Shown one piece after another: positions 9,087-16,212 of a stretch of 30,889 bases of DNA. Source of the stretch: Negativibacillus sp. (GTDB lineage Bacteria; Bacillota; Clostridia; Oscillospirales; Ruminococcaceae); the NCBI GenBank assembly GCA_020024325.1, contig JAHHTY010000019.1, forward strand, positions 1 through 30,889. The letters are read 5' to 3'. The translations under genes were made by a program, and so were the position numbers. The stretch's first letter is position 1, and every line of letters starts with the position of its first letter. Below the pieces are notes generated by a model. That model did no database searches. It worked only from the letters and a program-made list of their open reading frames with translations, and was not told the DNA's origin.

Positions 9087-9644
9087 TTAACGAAGGGACT
9101 CCAGATATTCTTTTCTTCCGGTTTCATACAAGTTGTTTCCTTCGCAGTCGATGATAACGAATGCTGGAAGATTTTCTACCTCCAGACGTCTGAGTGCTTC
9201 TGCGCCCAAATCTTCATATGCGATTACCTCGGCTTTTTTAATGCAGCGAGAAAGCAGTGCACCTGCTCCTCCGATTGCGCCAAAGTAAACTGCGCCATGC
9301 TCTTTCATTGCTGCAATTACTTCAGGGCTTCTTTTTCCTTTACCAATCATTCCTCTTTGTCCCAGAGCAATCATTGTTGGGGAATAAGCATCCATACGGT
9401 AGCTGGTTGTAGGACCGGCAGAGCCGATAACCTGATCTCCTTTTGCCGGAGCCGGACCTACATAGTAAATGATGGAATCCGTTGGGTCAAAAGGCAGTTC
9501 TTTGCCCTGTGCTACCAAATCGCACAGACGCTTGTGTGCTGCATCTCTTGCAGTGTAAATAACACCCGAAATCAATACGCTGTCTCCACATTTTAAGTCT
9601 TTTACCTGCTCTAAGGTAAGTGGAGTTGTTACTTTCTTTTCCAT
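9087..9644 (-). CDS. Class I fumarase/tartrate dehydratase-type hydratase, beta subunit (probable mesaconase)
   Basis: A 185-residue protein with the C-terminal fold of iron-sulfur class I hydro-lyases. Visible signature segments are IYTARDAAHKRL, YYVGPAPAK, SAGPTTSYRMD and GMIGKGKR. In two-subunit enzymes it completes the active site of the alpha subunit, encoded 12 bp upstream. By family it could be fumarase or tartrate dehydratase, but the operon lacks only the mesaconate to (S)-citramalate hydration step, so mesaconase is the best assignment (inference from context). GAGGAGA precedes the ATG. Confidence 0.93.
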   Translation of the reverse strand: MEKKVTTPLTLEQVKDLKCGDSVLISGVIYTARDAAHKRLCDLVAQGKELPFDPTDSIIYYVGPAPAKGDQVIGSAGPTTSYRMDAYSPTMIALGQRGMIGKGKRSPEVIAAMKEHGAVYFGAIGGAGALLSRCIKKAEVIAYEDLGAEALRRLEVENLPAFVIIDCEGNNLYETGRKEYLESLR

Positions 9645-9656
9645 AACTTTCTCCTC

Positions 9657-10496
9657 TTATAACTCTACAGATTTATGACGTGTTACATGGCAGTTAATGT
9701 TTACCGCAATTGGAAGACCGGCGATGTGAGTCGGCATCTTTTCAATATTGACTGCCAGTGCAGTACTGTGACCGCCAACACCCTGAGGACCGATGCCCAG
9801 AGCGTTGATCTTTTCCAGCATTTCATCCTCCAGCTGTGCATAAAACGGGTCAGCATTGCGTACGTTGGTGTTTCTCATCAGCGCCTTTTTAGCAAGCAGT
9901 GCCGCTTTATCAAAAGTACCGCCAATACCAACACCCACCACGATTGGCGGACATGGGTTTGGTCCTGCATCTTCTACCGCTTTAAGAATGAACGCCTTCA
10001 CACCTTCCAAACCATCAGAAGGTTTGAGCATTTTGATCTGACTCATGTTTTCGCTGCCAAAGCCTTTTGGTGCAACGGTCAGTTTAAAGCCGTCACCGGG
10101 AACGATATCATAATAAATCATTGCCGGTGTGTTATCGGTGGTGTTTACACGATCCAAAGGATCTCTTACCACAGATTTACGCAGACAGCCCTCTGTATAT
10201 CCCTGTCTAACACCTTCATTGATAGCGTCTTCCAGATTACCGTCTACATGAACTTCCTGTCCAATCTCTACAAAAACGCAGGCAACTCCGGTATCCTGGC
10301 AAACCGGAACATAACTTTCTTCGGCAATCATATAGTTTTCACGAATGATGCCTAAAATGTTTTTTGCTAAAGCCCATGGTTCGCTTTCTTCGCTTTTGCT
10401 GATTTTCTCCTTGATATCCTCAGGGAGATAGGAGTTTGCTTCCATGCAAAGACGTTTTACCTGTGCGGTAATCTCCTTCGCACTAATCTCTCTCAT
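9657..10496 (-). CDS. Class I fumarase/tartrate dehydratase-type hydratase, alpha subunit (probable mesaconase)
   Basis: A 279-residue alpha subunit carrying the catalytic [4Fe-4S] cluster. The expected cysteine segments are seen: VPVCQDTGVA, NPCPPIVVGVG and the late NINCHVTRHKS. FGSENMSQIKML is also conserved in the family. It is the first gene of the operon and pairs with the beta subunit 12 bp downstream. In this context it likely hydrates mesaconate to (S)-citramalate, though a side activity on fumarate is plausible. GGGAGG precedes the ATG. Its oxygen-labile cluster fits an anaerobe. Confidence 0.94.
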   Translation of the reverse strand: MREISAKEITAQVKRLCMEANSYLPEDIKEKISKSEESEPWALAKNILGIIRENYMIAEESYVPVCQDTGVACVFVEIGQEVHVDGNLEDAINEGVRQGYTEGCLRKSVVRDPLDRVNTTDNTPAMIYYDIVPGDGFKLTVAPKGFGSENMSQIKMLKPSDGLEGVKAFILKAVEDAGPNPCPPIVVGVGIGGTFDKAALLAKKALMRNTNVRNADPFYAQLEDEMLEKINALGIGPQGVGGHSTALAVNIEKMPTHIAGLPIAVNINCHVTRHKSVEL

Positions 10497-10526
10497 CGTT
10501 GTTTCCTCCCGATTTCCATCGCTGAA

Positions 10527-10559
10527 TTATAATTTATAGAACCTGCTTCTCACGTCCAT
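10527..10559 (-). CDS. Possible 10-codon leader ORF upstream of the glutamate operon
   Basis: An ATG at 10559 preceded by GGGGG at 9-nt spacing opens a frame encoding MDVRSRFYKL and then TAA. It ends 30 bp before the first structural gene. It could be a leader peptide or coincidence. The sequence has no run of a single amino acid that would suggest classical attenuation. Confidence 0.25.
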   Translation of the reverse strand: MDVRSRFYKL

Positions 10560-10573
10560 ACCTTTATTCCCCC

Positions 10574-10653
10574 TGCGTGTGAAACCGATCCTATTTGATA
10601 AACGCATTTTGCGTGTATATCCTGATTTTCTTTGTTTAAAAATCTTTGCGTGT
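10574..10653. repeat. Three TGCGTGT direct repeats, 36-37 bp apart
   Basis: TGCGTGT occurs at 10574-10580, 10610-10616 and 10647-10653. The first two units are imperfect copies over most of 36 bp (shared CC, GAT, TTTG, AA positions). They lie in the presumed 5' untranslated region of the glutamate operon, read as ACACGCA in the mRNA. They may be operator sites or an RNA element. Confidence 0.55.
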
Positions 10654-10656
10654 TTT

Positions 10657-10685
10657 AATGTATCACCAATACATTTTGTTTGCAA
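10657..10685 (-). promoter_or_regulatory. Candidate promoter of the glutamate-fermentation operon
   Basis: On the minus strand TTGCAA (10685-10680), a 17-bp spacer and TACATT (10662-10657) with an extended -10 TG. Initiation would be near 10650, about 150 nt before the first gene. The -10 lies inside an inverted repeat (ATGTAT-CACCA-ATACAT, 10658-10674), and GGTGATACAT recurs at 10889-10880, so a regulator may act here. Confidence 0.45.
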
Positions 10686-10723
10686 GTTTTCATGCAAAAA
10701 TGTTTTCCCAAAAACACAAGCTC

Positions 10724-10783
10724 AAACTATATAAAAGGTATAGTTTTTTTAAACAATTCTATAAGTTTGAACCAAATATAGAA
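10724..10783. promoter_or_regulatory. Two adjacent dyads with TATAG half-sites, candidate operators
   Basis: Dyad 1 is AAACTATA, 7-bp spacer, TATAGTTT (10724-10746). Dyad 2 is TTCTATA, 13-bp spacer, TATAGAA (10757-10783), with inner TTTG/CAAA arms. Both lie upstream of the candidate -35, as expected for an activator. The rest of the 570-bp gap (10784-11068) is very AT-rich with a further 9-bp inverted repeat (AAAATAACT at 10817, AGTTATTTT at 10849); I see no gene and no cobalamin riboswitch there. Confidence 0.4.
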
Positions 10784-11068
10784 CCATTGCTTTTTATCCT
10801 TCGATAATTTTTAAGCAAAATAACTAGAAATCACAACTTTTTTTCGTAAGTTATTTTTTCCATGAAAATTACAGACATTATGTATCACCTTTTTAAGTAC
10901 AATATACCACAAATTTCCTTTTTTTGAAACAGTTTTATAAGCCAAAATTTACAAAATTTTTGTTATTGTTTGGTTCTGCATTTTTTAAGGATGAAATTTG
11001 TTTAAAAATTATCATATTTTTTCAATCATATCTGTCTTTGTACTATCTTATATGAATATTTTCCGTTT

Positions 11069-11947
11069 TTAATCACCGATATGTATATTTCGGAATCCTT
11101 CTCCATGTACCTCATTGGATTCCAGGACTACCATAAAAGAAGAAGGATCAGCTGCTTTCACTGCCTGCTGTACCCCATACATTTGTTTATCCGAGCAAGC
11201 ACACATCACAACCTGCTTTTCATCTCCACGATATCCACCCGCTGCCTTGAGCAAAGTGCAACCTCTCTTGCAAACATCATCAATCGTTTTGGAAATTAAC
11301 TCACCGTGTTCTGTAACAATCAATGCCAGCTTTCCGGAATTAGCTCCGTACATTACTTTATCAATCACTGCTGCAAAGATAAAGTTGACAATCATTCCGT
11401 AAATTACGCCGTCCACATCCTTAAAAAGGATACCACCGGTCATAACAATGACAAAGTCTGTTAGGAAGGCGATTTTCCCAAGTGATAGGTGAGGGCGAAC
11501 CACCTTGAGTGCCATTACCACAAAGTCCGCTCCACCGGTAGATGAATTTTGCATATAAATCAAAGCATATCCTACACCGGAAATGACACCGGTACACAAA
11601 GCTGCCAACAAACGGCTGCCATGATAAGAAGGCAACATCGGGCAAAGATAGTCTATGAAAAATGAAGAAATAATCATGCACCGAATTGAACGAAGAAAAA
11701 ATCCTTTGCCCAACATTTTATAACATAAAAACGCCAGCGGAACATTTAACAGAACAATGGTGATACCAATCGGCATTCCAAGCAGACGATTAAAAATCAG
11801 AGCGATACCCGAAAAGCCTGTCATCGGAAAAGCCGCATTCACGGCAAACCCGTCAATTGCTACCGCTACCAAAAATCCACCCAGCGTTTCCATCAAAAAT
11901 GGAAGCAATCTCTGCTCCCACACTTGTCCTGTGGTTTTGTTTTTCAT
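11069..11947 (-). CDS. YitT family membrane protein (DUF161 with C-terminal DUF2179)
   Basis: A 292-residue polytopic protein. Around five hydrophobic segments occupy the first two thirds (for example the GGFLVAVAIDGFAVNAAFP and GIALIFNRLLGMPIGI regions), and the soluble C-terminal domain (about 215-285) with LLKAAGGYRGDEKQVV matches DUF2179. The biological function of the family is not settled. The frame is open to 11968, but GGGAGGA lies 6-7 nt before the ATG at 11947 (MKNKTTGQ), so I choose that start. It is transcribed alone from a strong promoter whose mRNA starts with a stem-loop. No convincing terminator follows it. Confidence 0.9.
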   Translation of the reverse strand: MKNKTTGQVWEQRLLPFLMETLGGFLVAVAIDGFAVNAAFPMTGFSGIALIFNRLLGMPIGITIVLLNVPLAFLCYKMLGKGFFLRSIRCMIISSFFIDYLCPMLPSYHGSRLLAALCTGVISGVGYALIYMQNSSTGGADFVVMALKVVRPHLSLGKIAFLTDFVIVMTGGILFKDVDGVIYGMIVNFIFAAVIDKVMYGANSGKLALIVTEHGELISKTIDDVCKRGCTLLKAAGGYRGDEKQVVMCACSDKQMYGVQQAVKAADPSSFMVVLESNEVHGEGFRNIHIGD

Positions 11948-11990
11948 ATTTCTTCCTCCCAAAATCATTGATTCCCGTATTTAAAAAGTA

Positions 11991-12036
11991 AAAAGAGCGT
12001 TTGCAGATCTACCATATGATCCGCAAACGCTCTTTT
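11991..12036 (-). terminator. Terminator-like stem-loop at the 5' end of the yitT transcript
   Basis: Perfect 14-bp arms (AAAAGAGCGTTTGC and its complement) around an 18-nt loop that can extend the stem with GATC pairs. On the minus strand it is followed by TTTTTACTTTTT. It starts within a few bases of the predicted transcription start and ends 43 nt before the yitT ATG, so it is either an attenuator or a 5'-protecting stem. Confidence 0.7.
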
Positions 12037-12045
12037 CCGGATTTA

Positions 12046-12074
12046 AGTATATCATACAGAAAACTAAATGTCAA
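12046..12074 (-). promoter_or_regulatory. yitT promoter
   Basis: On the minus strand TTGACA (12074-12069), 17-bp spacer, TATACT (12051-12046). This is a near-consensus sigma-A promoter; transcription would start about 12039, directly before the stem-loop. Confidence 0.75.
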
Positions 12075-12235
12075 ATAATGTGTTTTTATTCTTTTTTACT
12101 AAAAAAATATCATTTTTCCCTCTTTTTCCCCTTTTCTTTAACCTGTTATAATATTTTATGAGAATGGCACAGAAAACGACATTTATTTGTGAACTTATTG
12201 CATAAAATATTATCAATGTAAATCCTATATTAATA

Positions 12236-12262
12236 TTAGCACTCTACTATTGACAGTGCTAA
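12236..12262. promoter_or_regulatory. CIRCE element (HrcA operator)
   Basis: TTAGCACTC, 9-bp spacer, CAGTGCTAA. This matches the CIRCE consensus TTAGCACTC-N9-GAGTGCTAA except one base in the right arm; arms extend outward with AATA/TATT. It overlaps the -35 of the hsp20 promoter, so HrcA binding would block initiation. Confidence 0.9.
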
Positions 12263-12278
12263 TATTAAGCGTTATACT
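12250..12278 (+). promoter_or_regulatory. hsp20 promoter
   Basis: TTGACA (12250-12255), 17-bp spacer, TATACT (12273-12278); the -35 lies within the CIRCE element. The leader is about 105 nt and contains CCTCCA (12302-12307), complementary to the ribosome site TGGAGG (12377-12382). Confidence 0.8.
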
Positions 12279-12390
12279 GAGTTCAGAACAAAAGAATAAG
12301 ACCTCCAGAGGATAACTGAAACCCCTCTCAGAGATCCAGTCCCGATGTTCCAATGAACAATAATAATGGATTTAGATGGAGGAATGATTT

Positions 12391-12837
12391 ATGTTACTAC
12401 CTAGTATTTTTAGTGAAAACCTGTTTGATGAAATGATGAACTTCGACTTTGACAAAGAATTTGAGCGTATGAGCAGACCACTGTACGGTAAACACAACAA
12501 AAACATGATGCGCACCGATGTTCGCGAAACAGAAAACAACTATGAAATGGACATTGACCTGCCTGGATTTAAAAAAGATGAAATATCGGTTCAGTTGGAG
12601 AATGGCTATTTAAGTATCAATGCCACAAAAGGTTTGGATAAAAATGAAGAAAAGAAAGACGGACAGTATATTCGTCGTGAACGCTATGTAGGAAGTATGA
12701 ACCGTACCTTCTATGTGGGTAACCAACTCAGTCAAAACGATGTCCAAGCAAAATTTGAGGATGGCATTCTGAAACTGACGGTTCCAAAGAAAGAACCGGC
12801 AAAATTGGAACAAAACCACTATATTGCTATCGAGTAG
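12391..12837 (+). CDS. hsp20: Small heat shock protein, Hsp20/alpha-crystallin family
   Basis: A 148-residue cytoplasmic chaperone that holds unfolding proteins. The alpha-crystallin domain runs from about residue 45 (TDVRETENNYEMDIDLPGF) to about 140. The conserved GxLxL-type motif near its end appears as DGILKLTVPKK, and YVGSMNRTFYV is the usual beta-strand segment. The ATG at 12391 has GGAGG at 8-nt spacing. It is a single-gene unit with its own CIRCE-controlled promoter and a good terminator. Confidence 0.95.
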   Translation: MLLPSIFSENLFDEMMNFDFDKEFERMSRPLYGKHNKNMMRTDVRETENNYEMDIDLPGFKKDEISVQLENGYLSINATKGLDKNEEKKDGQYIRRERYVGSMNRTFYVGNQLSQNDVQAKFEDGILKLTVPKKEPAKLEQNHYIAIE

Positions 12838-12886
12838 GTATAATTCCCTTTCAATATAATATGTACCATTTTCCCTTTTTCCCAAG

Positions 12887-12924
12887 AACAGCTTTGAGCC
12901 AATCGGCTTGAAGCTGTTTTTTTA
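12887..12924 (+). terminator. Intrinsic terminator after hsp20
   Basis: AACAGCTT and AGCC arms pair with GGCT and AAGCTGTT around an AATC loop, with one TG/TG internal mismatch, followed by seven T. Confidence 0.85.
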
Positions 12925-12947
12925 TAAAATTTGTCCTTTTGTCAAAA

Positions 12948-12976
12948 TTGACTTTCACCTGTATCCGTGATATATT
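12948..12976 (+). promoter_or_regulatory. Promoter of the Nudix gene
   Basis: TTGACT, 17-bp spacer, TATATT, ending 36 bp before the GTG start. Confidence 0.65.
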
Positions 12977-13012
12977 TGACCCATCAAAAATTGTAAAAGG
13001 AGGGGGACTTCT

Positions 13013-13426
13013 GTGAAACGAGAGGTTAATATCATCGCTGTTTTTGATTCTGACCACAGTAGGGTTTTAATGTGCAAACGAAGAAAAGATCCCTATCAAG
13101 GCTTATTAAACTTAGTAGGCGGAAAAATAAAACCCGGTGAAGGCGGTCTTTGTGCCGCTTATCGAGAATTGGAAGAAGAAACCTCTATTACTAAAGATGA
13201 CATCAAACTTCATCATCTAATGGACTTTGTTTATTACCTTGACGATATTCGTTTAGAAGTTTATTTCGGATTTTTACAACATCCGGTTGAAGTTCATGGA
13301 GAGGAAAACAAACTTCTTTGGATGGACCGAAATCAAAACTTCTTTGATCGCTCTGTTTTTGCAGGAAAAGGAAATCTCGGACACGTTTTCGAACTAATTA
13401 AAGAGTATGAAAATCAGGAAAAGTAA
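13013..13426 (+). CDS. Nudix hydrolase family protein
   Basis: A 137-residue protein starting with GTG, supported by AGGAGGGGG just upstream. It hydrolyses, by family, a nucleoside diphosphate linked to another group; the substrate is not evident. The Nudix box GX5EX7REUXEEXGU is seen at residues about 37-59 as GGKIKPGE then RELEEETSI: the metal-binding RE and EE residues are present, but the near-terminal Gly is Ser. The early CKRRKDPYQG is common in MutT/NUDT1-like members. Own promoter; ends before a strong convergent terminator hairpin. Confidence 0.9.
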   Translation: MKREVNIIAVFDSDHSRVLMCKRRKDPYQGLLNLVGGKIKPGEGGLCAAYRELEEETSITKDDIKLHHLMDFVYYLDDIRLEVYFGFLQHPVEVHGEENKLLWMDRNQNFFDRSVFAGKGNLGHVFELIKEYENQEK

Positions 13427-13445
13427 AAACTTATAATAGAACGTA

Positions 13446-13479
13446 AAAGCTCGCTGCCCTTTTTAGGGCAGCGAGCTTT
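13446..13479. terminator. Bidirectional terminator hairpin between Nudix and aldo/keto reductase genes
   Basis: Perfect 15-bp arms (AAAGCTCGCTGCCCT) with a TTTT loop, placed between two convergent genes. T tracts on either side are short. A related sequence (GGGCAGCGAG) occurs at the right edge of the window. Confidence 0.8.
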
Positions 13480-13484
13480 GTTCA

Positions 13485-14642
13485 TTAGTTTTTGTTTTCA
13501 GCTTCTCGCATCTCTGCTTTTTTGTCCAGATATAATCTGTGAATCATTGCCAATTTATCCGGAATTTCAATCATCTGTGGGCAATGGTTCATGCAAGCCT
13601 GGCAACCAATACAATGTTCCGCACCGTTTTCATGGTCCATAACTTCCTGATAATCTTCAACAAAATCTGCATCTTTTTCAAAAATCTTCAAACGGGAATA
13701 AATTGCAAAAATTTCAGGAATATCAACACCCATCGGGCAATCCATACAGTAACGACAGCCGGTACATGGAACATCATTAACTTTACGAATAGATTCTACC
13801 ACCTGAGCAACTGCTGCAAGTTCCTTCTCGTTCATCGGTTCAAAGTCGGTGAGCAAAGATACATTATCCTCCAACTGAGCCATATCACTCATACCACTCA
13901 ACACAACAGCAACCTGCGGAAGAGAAGCTACCCATCGAATTGCCCAGCTTGCAACAGAACGGTTTGGCTCCATCTCTAAAAATGGTTTTGCACGTTCCTG
14001 ATCTAAGTTTGCAAGATAGCCGCCTCGAACTGGTTCCATAACCATACAAGGCAGATTTCTTTTTTCAAGCTCTCTGTACAGCTGTTCTGCTCCCTGATTC
14101 TGCCAATCCAAATAATTCAGCTGAATCTGTACAAAATCCCAGTCGTAATCATCTAAAATCTGAGTAAACACAGGATAAGTATCGTGGAAAGAGAATCCCA
14201 AATGTTTAATCTTGCCCTGACGCTTCATCTCCTGCAAAAATTCAACACACTCAAAATCCTTCACTTTTTTATAATGATTTCGGTTTAAGCTATGTACCAA
14301 ATAAAAATCAATATAATCGGTTTTTAACGTTTTAAGCTGTTGATAAAACAGCTCCTTCATTTCTTCTTGTGTCTTGCACACCCAGATGCTCATTTTATCG
14401 GCAATATAATAGCTGCTTCTGTCATAAATCGAAAGAGCCTCGCCGAAAATTTTCTCTGATTCACCTTTATGATAAACGACTGCGGTGTCAAAATAATTAA
14501 CACCCATTTCATATGCTTTTCTCAGCAATTCCACTGCCGCCGGAACATCTACCTGATCTCCATTTTTGGGAAAACGCATTCCCCCATATCCTAAACGGGA
14601 AATCTCTTCTCCTAAAGCTGCATTTTTCACACGGTCAATCAT
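13485..14642 (-). CDS. Aldo/keto reductase with C-terminal 4Fe-4S ferredoxin domain
   Basis: A 385-residue protein of the predicted AKR-ferredoxin oxidoreductase family. The TIM-barrel AKR tetrad is visible as Asp52 (YFDTA), Tyr57 (VVYHKGES), Lys83 (IADKM) and His117 (FYLVHSL). The C-terminal third carries two cluster motifs, CTGCRYCMDCP and CIGCQACMNHCP, so electrons may pass between NAD(P)H or substrate and ferredoxin. Physiological substrate is not known. The frame is open to 14735, but GGGAGG lies just before the ATG at 14642 (MIDRVKNAALG), where the barrel begins. Single-gene unit. Confidence 0.92.
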   Translation of the reverse strand: MIDRVKNAALGEEISRLGYGGMRFPKNGDQVDVPAAVELLRKAYEMGVNYFDTAVVYHKGESEKIFGEALSIYDRSSYYIADKMSIWVCKTQEEMKELFYQQLKTLKTDYIDFYLVHSLNRNHYKKVKDFECVEFLQEMKRQGKIKHLGFSFHDTYPVFTQILDDYDWDFVQIQLNYLDWQNQGAEQLYRELEKRNLPCMVMEPVRGGYLANLDQERAKPFLEMEPNRSVASWAIRWVASLPQVAVVLSGMSDMAQLEDNVSLLTDFEPMNEKELAAVAQVVESIRKVNDVPCTGCRYCMDCPMGVDIPEIFAIYSRLKIFEKDADFVEDYQEVMDHENGAEHCIGCQACMNHCPQMIEIPDKLAMIHRLYLDKKAEMREAENKN

Positions 14643-14718
14643 ATGAACCTCCCTTTCTTTTTCCCCGGTTTTGTAAAATAAATCCCTTCTTACTGCTTTT
14701 TGCAGCATCTGCATTTTT

Positions 14719-14748
14719 ATCCTACCACAAATCACTACTCCTTTACAA
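14719..14748 (-). promoter_or_regulatory. Candidate promoter of the aldo/keto reductase gene
   Basis: Minus strand TTGTAA (14748-14743), 18-bp spacer, TAGGAT (14724-14719) with an extended -10 TG. Confidence 0.45.
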
Positions 14749-14813
14749 TGGTTTTTATATTATGAACATTTCTAAAATTCGACCGATTCCCCCTCTTGAA
14801 AAGCCTTAAAAGA

Positions 14814-14842
14814 TTGACCTTTCCCGACAGTTGGTTTAAAAT
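14814..14842 (+). promoter_or_regulatory. rpe promoter
   Basis: TTGACC, 17-bp spacer, TAAAAT, 54 bp before the rpe start. Confidence 0.65.
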
Positions 14843-14896
14843 AAAATGGAATCAATCTGTTCTAAACAGTATTACTTAGAAAGGTCGTGTTCCTTT

Positions 14897-15547
14897 ATGA
14901 TAAAAGTTTCCCCCTCTATTCTTTCTGCCGATTTTTCGAATTTAGGTGCTGAGGCAAAAAAAATGCAGGAAGCAGGGGCTACATGGCTGCACATTGATGT
15001 AATGGACGGTCACTTTGTACCGAATATCTCTTTTGGTGCTCCTGTCATGAAAGGTATCCGAAAAGATTTTGATGGTATCTTTGATGTGCATCTGATGATA
15101 AGTCAACCGCTGCGTTACATTGAAGACTTTGTAAAAGCAGGCGCTGATATGATTACCTTTCATCTGGAATGTGATGATGATGCCAATGCTGTCATCGATG
15201 CAATCCGTGCAAAAGGCGTTAAAGTCGGCATCTCCGTAAAACCGAAAACTCCTGCCGAAGCGGTAAAGCCATACCTCGACAAGGTAGATATGGTGCTTGT
15301 TATGACTGTTGAGCCCGGATTTGGCGGTCAGAAATTCATGACCGATATGATGCCAAAAGTTTCTCAAATCCGTGAGTGGATTACCCAAAGCGGTCGTGAA
15401 ATCGACCTTCAGGTAGATGGCGGCGTCAATGCGGAAACTGCAAAAACCTGCATTCAGGCTGGTGCCAATGTTTTGGTTGCGGGTTCTTACCTTTTCTCTA
15501 AACCGGATTATGCCGCTGCTTTAAAAACACTGCTTTTGCAGGAATAG
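14897..15547 (+). CDS. rpe: Ribulose-phosphate 3-epimerase
   Basis: A 217-residue TIM-barrel enzyme interconverting ribulose 5-phosphate and xylulose 5-phosphate in the pentose phosphate pathway. Signatures: KVSPSILSADF, LHIDVMDGHFVPN (metal His and Asp), FDVHLMI, MTVEPGFGGQKF and LQVDGGVN (catalytic Asp). The frame is open to 14846, but family members start MIKVSPSILSADF, so I use the ATG at 14897, with AAAGG about 12 nt upstream (weak spacing). Only 9 bp separate its stop from that of the convergent mecA-like gene, with no obvious terminator between them. Confidence 0.96.
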   Translation: MIKVSPSILSADFSNLGAEAKKMQEAGATWLHIDVMDGHFVPNISFGAPVMKGIRKDFDGIFDVHLMISQPLRYIEDFVKAGADMITFHLECDDDANAVIDAIRAKGVKVGISVKPKTPAEAVKPYLDKVDMVLVMTVEPGFGGQKFMTDMMPKVSQIREWITQSGREIDLQVDGGVNAETAKTCIQAGANVLVAGSYLFSKPDYAAALKTLLLQE

Positions 15548-15556
15548 TGAAAGCTG

Positions 15557-16144
15557 TCAGGAAAAATATTGGCTGAGCGTCTGAACTGCATTCTTTCTTA
15601 GAAAACATTTGGCGTGTTCTTCCAAAGCCCCTGCTGCCAGTGTATCATGCTGAGCCTTTTCTGCATATTCCAATAAAATTCCTTTTGCTCTTGCTGCCTC
15701 TTTTTTGGGCAGGGAGAGAATCAGGCAAAAGTTCCCCTCCTGTGTGTAATATAAGCTGTTTTCACCCAAGCTTTCAAAAAAGGTTTCATATAAACGCAGG
15801 CAACCTCGAATGGCTTCCTCGCTGCCTGCAAACCGATAAACCTGCACTGTCTGTGGCGGCTGCCCTTGTGTCTGTGGTTTTAAAATCATCGAATCGGAAT
15901 AGGGACAGATTCCGCTGAGCGTCAGCACTGTATTTTCCTGTTCGCTGGAAACCTCAATCAAAAATTCCTCTGTATCCAAAAGGAAGCCCGTTTCCTTTGC
16001 CGCCTTTTGCAGCAAACCTGCAAGTGTTTTTCTTGTGGTCGGACTGTCGCAATCCATCTCTTGAGGATTTAACCTCAGGGCCGACACCTCGTGTGGCGTC
16101 AGTACAATCTCTACTGTATGTTCCCCCGACTGCCTGAATTTCAC
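15557..16144 (-). CDS. mecA: MecA-type adaptor protein (ClpC adaptor family)
   Basis: By family, MecA delivers substrates to the ClpC unfoldase. Residues 5-60 show the N-terminal domain (EIVLTPHEV, then TRKTLAGLLQKAAKETGF), and the C-terminal domain ends LEEHAKCFLRKNAVQTLSQYF, very close to the MecA pattern. The frame is open to an ATG at 16204, but the family begins right at the VKFRQSGEHTVEI segment and GGAAGGG lies about 10 nt ahead of the GTG at 16144, giving 195 residues. It is divergent from the rnfC-like gene across a 101-bp gap holding a CTTGCAG inverted repeat. The acidic linker of Bacillus MecA is short here. Confidence 0.85.
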   Translation of the reverse strand: MKFRQSGEHTVEIVLTPHEVSALRLNPQEMDCDSPTTRKTLAGLLQKAAKETGFLLDTEEFLIEVSSEQENTVLTLSGICPYSDSMILKPQTQGQPPQTVQVYRFAGSEEAIRGCLRLYETFFESLGENSLYYTQEGNFCLILSLPKKEAARAKGILLEYAEKAQHDTLAAGALEEHAKCFLRKNAVQTLSQYFS

Positions 16145-16185
16145 TATAAACCATCCCTTCCCATATCGCATTTTTAGTGGGAGCT

Positions 16186-16212
16186 CTTGCAGTTTCGAAG
16201 GCATTCTGCAAG
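16186..16212. promoter_or_regulatory. Inverted repeat between divergent mecA-like and rnfC-like genes
   Basis: CTTGCAG, 13-bp spacer, CTGCAAG: a perfect 7-bp dyad in the 101-bp divergent gap. It could be an operator for both genes. I find no convincing -35/-10 pair for either gene here. Confidence 0.4.

Noticed and set aside
9675..10355. 226-residue frame opposite the hydratase alpha gene
   Set aside because: Antisense shadow of a conserved iron-sulfur enzyme.
10497..11068. Cobalamin riboswitch or T-box in the leader of the B12-dependent operon
   Set aside because: I looked for the conserved GCCACTG-type box and the T-box core and found neither; the region is too AT-rich for the cobalamin fold.
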